Of a DNA stretch of 17,594 nt, positions 13,966-17,594 are shown piece by piece. The position numbers were made by a program, and so were the translations under genes. The stretch is taken from NCBI GenBank assembly GCA_018679695.1, contig JAHHKH010000278.1:1-17594 (forward strand), written 5' to 3'. The notes under the pieces were generated by a model, which worked only from the letters and a program-made list of their open reading frames with translations, was not told the DNA's origin and ran no database searches. Position 1 is the stretch's first letter. Each line of letters starts with the position of its first letter. The DNA is from Maribacter sp. (GTDB lineage: Bacteria > Bacteroidota > Bacteroidia > Flavobacteriales > Flavobacteriaceae).

Positions 13966-14847
13966 TTAATTGCGCTTGTCTTCTCCCCACAATAATTTGT
14001 TACGAAGGGTTTTTAAAAAGCTCTCTGAAGTATATTCTATCATCTTAATGGTGAAGTTTGCTTTCCTTATTTCTATTTCTTTTCCATTTTCCAATGTTGC
14101 AATCCTTGAATCCAATGAAACCAAGTGATGATCTTCCCTGCCAGAAACCTTTAGACGAATTACAGTGTCATCCGATATGACCAAAGGCCTGGCATTTAAA
14201 TTATGTGGGGCAATGGGGGTAAGTACCAATGACTTGACCGTTGGGATAATTACTGGACCCCCACAACTCAATGAATATCCTGTAGATCCTGTTGGTGTTG
14301 AGACTATTAGGCCATCTGCCCAGTATGAGGTTAAATACTCGTCATTCAAAAAGGTTTCAACGGTTATCATGGAAGTAGTATCCTTTCTACTGACCGATAT
14401 CTCGTTCAAAGCAAAGTTAAGTGCCCCAATCTCTTTGGCCTGATCCCCTGCATTCACTGAAACCAAACTTCTTTCAACGATGGTATAAGCTCCTTGAACA
14501 AACTCCTGCACTAATTTGCGAACCTCCTCTTTCTTAAAAGTCGATAAAAATCCCAGTCGCCCTGTGTTGACTCCTACAATGGGAATCCCCAAATCTCGAA
14601 CATAGGTGGTTGCCCTTAAAATTGTACCATCACCGCCAAAACTTATGAACATATCAAAAGAACCATCAAGTCCATCGGATTCATTGAAAGTGTCAAATTT
14701 AACCTCACCAAGCCTATCGGATAGATGCGAACTGAAATCTTCTTCAATTGATATTATGGTAGGTACTTTTTGGAGTTCATCAATCAATTCGCCAACATAA
14801 TCAAGCGTGCTGTCCTGATATGTTTGTCCGTAAATGGCAACTTTCAT
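13966..14847 (-). CDS. nadK: NAD kinase
   Basis: A 293-residue ATP- or polyphosphate-dependent NAD kinase, which makes NADP in the cytoplasm. Diagnostic motifs are all present: GGDGT at 71-75 with the catalytic Asp73, NTGRLGFL at 94-101, ALNE at 147-150, and TPTGSTGYSLSCGGP at 184-198, where Cys195 replaces the more usual Ala. Length is typical. The start is the ATG at 14845-14847, five bases after the stop of the CBS-domain gene, so the pair is co-transcribed. A 115-base gap with its own -7 box separates it from the downstream uppS-bamA operon. Confidence 0.97.
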   Translation of the reverse strand: MKVAIYGQTYQDSTLDYVGELIDELQKVPTIISIEEDFSSHLSDRLGEVKFDTFNESDGLDGSFDMFISFGGDGTILRATTYVRDLGIPIVGVNTGRLGFLSTFKKEEVRKLVQEFVQGAYTIVERSLVSVNAGDQAKEIGALNFALNEISVSRKDTTSMITVETFLNDEYLTSYWADGLIVSTPTGSTGYSLSCGGPVIIPTVKSLVLTPIAPHNLNARPLVISDDTVIRLKVSGREDHHLVSLDSRIATLENGKEIEIRKANFTIKMIEYTSESFLKTLRNKLLWGEDKRN

Positions 14848-14852
14848 ATCTA

Positions 14853-15509
14853 CTATACGTTTAGATATTTATCAAGATAATCTGATCGTTTTTTTAAATC
14901 ATCAATAAACTGATCATCAATATTCCCAAAAAGTATATTGTAATTATAACGCCTAAAAGTCTGTATGACCTCATTCATATTATTACTGCTGATCTTTAGG
15001 GTGACCTGGACAAGCTCGTTTCTTTGATCTGAAATAAAACCACCAATGAATTTACTATTGTTACTTTCAACAATTTGGACTATCTCACTAAAAGAATAAT
15101 CTTTACTCTCTTTGGCCACGACAAGAATCGCACCCGGTGCTGTGAAAAAAGGCGTTTCTATAAACACACTTACAATATCGGTAATATCATAATACCCCAA
15201 TACTTTATCTTCAGGGTCCAAGACAGGAAGTAGATTTGCTTCATTTCTGGCAAAAGTTTCTAGAACATCGAGCCAACTCGTATCCTTTCTAACAAAAAAA
15301 GACTCTAGATTAAATCGATAATCCTCTAGTTTTTTGTCAACCTCGAAGTTCTCCAAATCATTTTCATTAAAGACGCCCAAGAATTTTTCCCCTTCGACAA
15401 TTGCTACATGCGAGAAAGTATTTTCCATGAAAAATTGAACCAAATTCTCAAGCGGTTCGCTTAAATTAAAGACAGGTATCGTAGTGATTATGTGTGTCTG
15501 GATCTGCAT
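14853..15509 (-). CDS. Tandem CBS-domain protein with ACT-like C-terminus
   Basis: A 218-residue soluble protein. Two CBS repeats are visible at about 5-60 (VFNLSEPLENLVQFF, SHVAIVEGEKFLGVFNENDL) and 65-118 (DTSWLDVLETFA, NLLPVLDPEDKVLGYYDITDI), forming one Bateman module that usually binds adenine nucleotides. Residues 127-195 (AILVVAKESKDYSFSEIV, FIGGFIS, VQVTLKIS, VIQTFRRYNYNI) have the beta-alpha-beta order of an ACT-like regulatory domain, similar to AcuB-type proteins. It has no catalytic motif, so a sensory or regulatory role is likely. It directly precedes nadK (five-base gap) and is divergent from pdxJ, suggesting a link to nucleotide or cofactor status; this is inference. The start is the ATG at 15507-15509. 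Confidence 0.87.
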   Translation of the reverse strand: MQIQTHIITTIPVFNLSEPLENLVQFFMENTFSHVAIVEGEKFLGVFNENDLENFEVDKKLEDYRFNLESFFVRKDTSWLDVLETFARNEANLLPVLDPEDKVLGYYDITDIVSVFIETPFFTAPGAILVVAKESKDYSFSEIVQIVESNNSKFIGGFISDQRNELVQVTLKISSNNMNEVIQTFRRYNYNILFGNIDDQFIDDLKKRSDYLDKYLNV

Positions 15510-15566
15510 AACTGAAATTATAACGCAAAATACTAATTTAATATATCAAAAGGTGTGCCTATTTTG

Positions 15567-15574
15567 TAAATTTG
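15567..15574 (+). promoter_or_regulatory. Putative -7 box (TAAATTTG) for pdxJ
   Basis: TAAATTTG matches TAnnTTTG exactly and lies 24 bases before the ATG at 15599. It contains the TTG at 15572 that could otherwise be read as an in-frame start, arguing against that start. No TTG is seen at the -33 distance. Confidence 0.5.
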
Positions 15575-15598
15575 CCTTCTTTTGAATTGAAATTTCCA

Positions 15599-16312
15599 AT
15601 GACTAAGCTAAGTGTAAATGTTAATAAAATTGCGACCCTGAGAAATTCAAGGGGCGGTAATGTACCTAATCTGATCAAAGTTGTTCAGGACATTGAATCT
15701 TTTGGTGCTCAAGGAATAACCGTGCACCCAAGGCCTGATGAAAGGCATATAAAATACCAGGATGCACGGGATTTGAAGGACGTTGTAATAACGGAGTACA
15801 ATATAGAAGGGAATCCCATTCAAAAGTTCATTGAGTTGGTTTTGAATGTAAAACCTACCCAAGTGACCCTGGTTCCAGACGCTGAAGATGCCATAACTTC
15901 GAATGCCGGATGGGACACCATTAAGCATAGGGACTTTCTGAAAGATGTTATTGCAACTTTTAAGAAAAACGGAATAAGAACATCGATTTTTGTGGATCCC
16001 GACCTAAAGATGGTCGAAGGAGCAGCGAATACCGGAACCGATCGTATTGAGCTATATACCGAAAGTTATGCCGAAAAATTTGGAAAAGGTTATTTTAAAG
16101 GTATTGACCCTTTCATTGAAGCTGCCCAACTGGCCAGCACCCTGCAAGTGGGTATCAATGCGGGTCACGACCTTAACTTGGACAACATAAAATATTTTAA
16201 AGAACACATTCCTAATTTGCTCGAAGTTTCCATCGGGCATGCCTTAATCTGTGAATCGCTGTATTTTGGATTAGACAATGTGGTGAAGATGTACTTAAAT
16301 AAACTGAAATGA
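15599..16312 (+). CDS. pdxJ: Pyridoxine 5'-phosphate synthase
   Basis: A 237-residue TIM-barrel enzyme that condenses 1-deoxy-D-xylulose 5-phosphate with 3-amino-2-oxopropyl phosphate to pyridoxine 5'-phosphate, the last ring-forming step of the DXP-dependent vitamin B6 route. Motifs seen: KLSVNVNKIATLRN at 3-16, GITVHPRPDERH at 39-50 with His43, VTLVPD in the middle, NAGHDLN with His190, and SIGHALICESLYFGL near the end. The ATG at 15599 reproduces the conserved N-terminus; an in-frame TTG at 15572 adds nine residues but sits inside the -7 box. The stop overlaps the start of the hydrolase gene by four bases (ATGA). Confidence 0.97.
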   Translation: MTKLSVNVNKIATLRNSRGGNVPNLIKVVQDIESFGAQGITVHPRPDERHIKYQDARDLKDVVITEYNIEGNPIQKFIELVLNVKPTQVTLVPDAEDAITSNAGWDTIKHRDFLKDVIATFKKNGIRTSIFVDPDLKMVEGAANTGTDRIELYTESYAEKFGKGYFKGIDPFIEAAQLASTLQVGINAGHDLNLDNIKYFKEHIPNLLEVSIGHALICESLYFGLDNVVKMYLNKLK

Positions 16313-17085
16313 ATCCATCTTTGTACTCCAACATTTTAGGTGAAGGACAACCCTTATTGATCTTACATGGATTTTTAGGCATGTCTGACAATTGGAAAAC
16401 CTTAGGCATGCAATATGCCGATCAAGGTTTGCAAGTTCATTTAATTGATCAACGAAATCATGGTAGAAGTTTTCATTCAAAGGATTTTGATTACGATATT
16501 CTAGCTGAGGACATCAGACATTATATACGGCAACACAATTTGGAGAATGCCATAATACTGGGGCATTCAATGGGTGGAAAGACCGCAATGCAATTCGCCT
16601 TTACGTATCCTGATTTAATGCATAAGATGATAGTGGCGGATATTGCACCCAAATACTATCCCCCGCATCACCAATATATCATTGACGGGTTGAACCAACT
16701 TGATTTTGACAAAATCAAATCAAGAACAGAGGCCGATGCCGAATTAAGTAAATACATCCATGATTTGGGAATCCGTCAGTTTTTGTTGAAAAATTTATAT
16801 TGGGTCGAAAAAGGAAAACTCGGTTATCGGTTCAACCTAAACGTATTAGGTGAAAAAATGGGGGAAATTGGTGATGACATTATCCCATCTGATATTTATG
16901 AAGGCCCAACCCTATTTCTAAAAGGGGACAAATCGGAATACATTGTCCCTGCGGATAGCGATTCCATTAGAAACCACTTCCCAAGTGCAAGAATCGAAAC
17001 CATAGATAATGCAGGGCATTGGCTTCATGCCGAAAATCCTGTTCAATTCTTCAACAAGACCATGGATTTCATAAATCTACAATAA
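16309..17085 (+). CDS. Alpha/beta fold hydrolase (YbfF-type esterase)
   Basis: A 258-residue cytoplasmic serine hydrolase of the alpha/beta fold. The oxyanion HGF is at 20-22, the IDQRNHGRS strand-4 block at 46-54, and the nucleophile elbow GHSMGG at 85-90 with Ser87. Candidate acid and base are Asp207 in LKGDKSEYI and His237 in NAGHWLHAENP. This arrangement is that of the YbfF/ABHD11-like esterases, which cleave acyl thioesters or short esters; the natural substrate is unknown. No signal peptide is present. Translation is coupled to pdxJ by a four-base overlap, a pairing I recall from other flavobacteria, but no biochemical link to vitamin B6 is evident. Start ATG at 16309. Confidence 0.92.
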   Translation: MNPSLYSNILGEGQPLLILHGFLGMSDNWKTLGMQYADQGLQVHLIDQRNHGRSFHSKDFDYDILAEDIRHYIRQHNLENAIILGHSMGGKTAMQFAFTYPDLMHKMIVADIAPKYYPPHHQYIIDGLNQLDFDKIKSRTEADAELSKYIHDLGIRQFLLKNLYWVEKGKLGYRFNLNVLGEKMGEIGDDIIPSDIYEGPTLFLKGDKSEYIVPADSDSIRNHFPSARIETIDNAGHWLHAENPVQFFNKTMDFINLQ

Positions 17086-17097
17086 AATAGTCTATTT

Positions 17098-17119
17098 ATT
17101 ATGCATGCATAATTTTTTT
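17098..17119. terminator. 16-bp palindrome followed by T7, possible weak terminator
   Basis: ATTATGCATGCATAAT (17098-17113) is a perfect palindrome and its last T begins a run of seven, 13 bases after the hydrolase stop. As RNA it could fold a six-pair stem with a CATG loop followed by U residues, a weak terminator. As DNA it could equally be a dimer-binding site, lying 17 bases before the -33 element of the next gene. Confidence 0.4.
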
Positions 17120-17129
17120 ACCCTAATTA

Positions 17130-17159
17130 TTGCGAGTGTCATAATTTTAATTAATTTTG
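17130..17159 (+). promoter_or_regulatory. Complete promoter (TTG-N19-TAATTTTG) for the GDSL-like lipoprotein
   Basis: TTG at 17130-17132 and TAATTTTG at 17152-17159 are separated by exactly 19 bases, matching both halves of the Bacteroidota consensus. The predicted leader is about 33 bases. One of two complete promoters found by eye in this window. Confidence 0.62.
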
Positions 17160-17198
17160 GATTTCTCGTAATATAACCCATTAACTCAAACTTTAACA

Positions 17199-17594
17199 AT
17201 GAAAAAGCTTCCCGCAATACTCGCAATTTTTGGTCTTCTATTGGTCTCCTGTAGTGATGATGACCCCGTAATTGATCTTACACCCATTGAACCCGACCCG
17301 ATTACCTATACTAGTGGGTCTGCCGATTTTTCGAACTATGTGGCAGTGGGTAATTCCATAACGGCTGGGTACTCGGATAACGCATTGTTTATAGATGGGC
17401 AAACAGCATCTTTTCCAAATATGCTGGCTTCGAATTTTGCCTTGGTAGGTGGAGGTGCTTTCAACATTCCCTTTATGGCCGATAATCTTGGAGGAGCCAC
17501 ATTAGGGGGTACACCAATTTTAGGTAACCGATTATTTTTGGATTTTTCTTCAGGTTCACCCACTCCTACTGAGGTTTCTGGAACTGGATCCACT
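17199..17594 (+). CDS. SGNH/GDSL-like lipoprotein, N-terminal part
   Basis: The frame is open from the ATG at 17199 to the window edge (132 codons), so the 3' end is missing. Residues 1-18 form a lipoprotein signal (MKKLPAILAI, then LLLVSC) with Cys18 as the lipidated residue, followed by SDDD, close to the surface-export signals described for Flavobacterium and Bacteroides lipoproteins. After a Pro/Asp-rich linker, YVAVGNSITAGYSD at 48-60 looks like SGNH block I, with Ser53 the candidate nucleophile (GNSI in place of GDSL). Later glycine-rich parts (LVGGGAF, NLGGATLGG, GNRLFLDF) resemble Bacteroidota proteins annotated as G-D-S-L lipases, from memory. Blocks III and V with the rest of the active site lie beyond the window. 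Likely a cell-surface esterase or lipase; substrate unknown. Confidence 0.82.
   Translation, partial: MKKLPAILAIFGLLLVSCSDDDPVIDLTPIEPDPITYTSGSADFSNYVAVGNSITAGYSDNALFIDGQTASFPNMLASNFALVGGGAFNIPFMADNLGGATLGGTPILGNRLFLDFSSGSPTPTEVSGTGST

Noticed and set aside
15572..15598. TTG start for pdxJ adding nine residues
   Set aside because: The TTG lies inside the TAAATTTG promoter box, and the conserved PdxJ N-terminus begins at the ATG at 15599.
17336..17593. Minus-strand open frame of 85 codons
   Set aside because: It is antisense to the lipoprotein gene, which has a promoter, a signal peptide and a recognisable fold; the antisense product is Pro-rich and resembles nothing.
1..17594. Mobile elements, CRISPR, tRNA or rRNA
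   Set aside because: No transposase, integrase, regularly spaced direct repeats, cloverleaf or rRNA-like stretch was seen; the genes look like conserved chromosomal flavobacterial content.

Overview
This AT-rich window reads as chromosomal DNA of a marine-type Bacteroidota, most likely family Flavobacteriaceae. Reasons: several genes have the flavobacterial promoter element TAnnTTTG just upstream, Shine-Dalgarno sequences are mostly absent, and protein sequences and gene order (CBS protein, nadK, DUF6089, uppS, bamA, ompH, ompH, with pdxJ divergent) resemble what I remember from that family. Genus cannot be fixed from the sequence. Coding density is high, no gap without a gene exceeds 300 bases, and I see no tRNA, rRNA, CRISPR array, insertion sequence or phage gene.

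Layout. (1) 1-814: C-terminal end of an M3 metallopeptidase, meeting tail-to-tail a small rhodanese lipoprotein. (2) 866-2499: an ECF sigma factor overlapping a minimal zinc-finger-like putative anti-sigma factor, converging on a UbiA-like membrane protein with which it shares a CTAG at the stop codons. (3) 2582-5477: gcvP, the glycine cleavage P protein, behind a palindrome and a -7 box. (4) 5543-8232: a stand-alone KASIII-like condensing enzyme preceded by a possible micro-ORF and an inverted repeat, then a methyltransferase and a family 2 glycosyltransferase, closed by a strong bidirectional terminator. (5) 8288-15509, minus strand: CBS protein and nadK, then an envelope-biogenesis run of DUF6089 barrel protein, uppS, bamA and two OmpH/Skp-like chaperones. 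(6) 15567-17085, plus strand: pdxJ overlapping an alpha/beta hydrolase. (7) 17130-17594: promoter and first 132 codons of a GDSL-like lipoprotein cut by the window edge.

How they work together. The minus-strand block is the clearest functional unit: UppS makes the undecaprenyl carrier for wall and surface glycans, BamA inserts outer-membrane barrels, OmpH/Skp-type proteins escort unfolded barrels across the periplasm, and the DUF6089 protein is itself a likely barrel. An exact TTG-N19-TAnnTTTG promoter between bamA and the ompH pair suggests that the chaperones can be transcribed on their own. CBS-nadK is a tight pair joining a putative nucleotide sensor to NADP synthesis, and divergent pdxJ supplies PLP, the cofactor used by GcvP. 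Nothing here is a clear new defence or mobile system. The least understood items are the sigma/anti-sigma pair, the KASIII leader region, the KASIII-methyltransferase-glycosyltransferase group and the degenerate UbiA-like protein.
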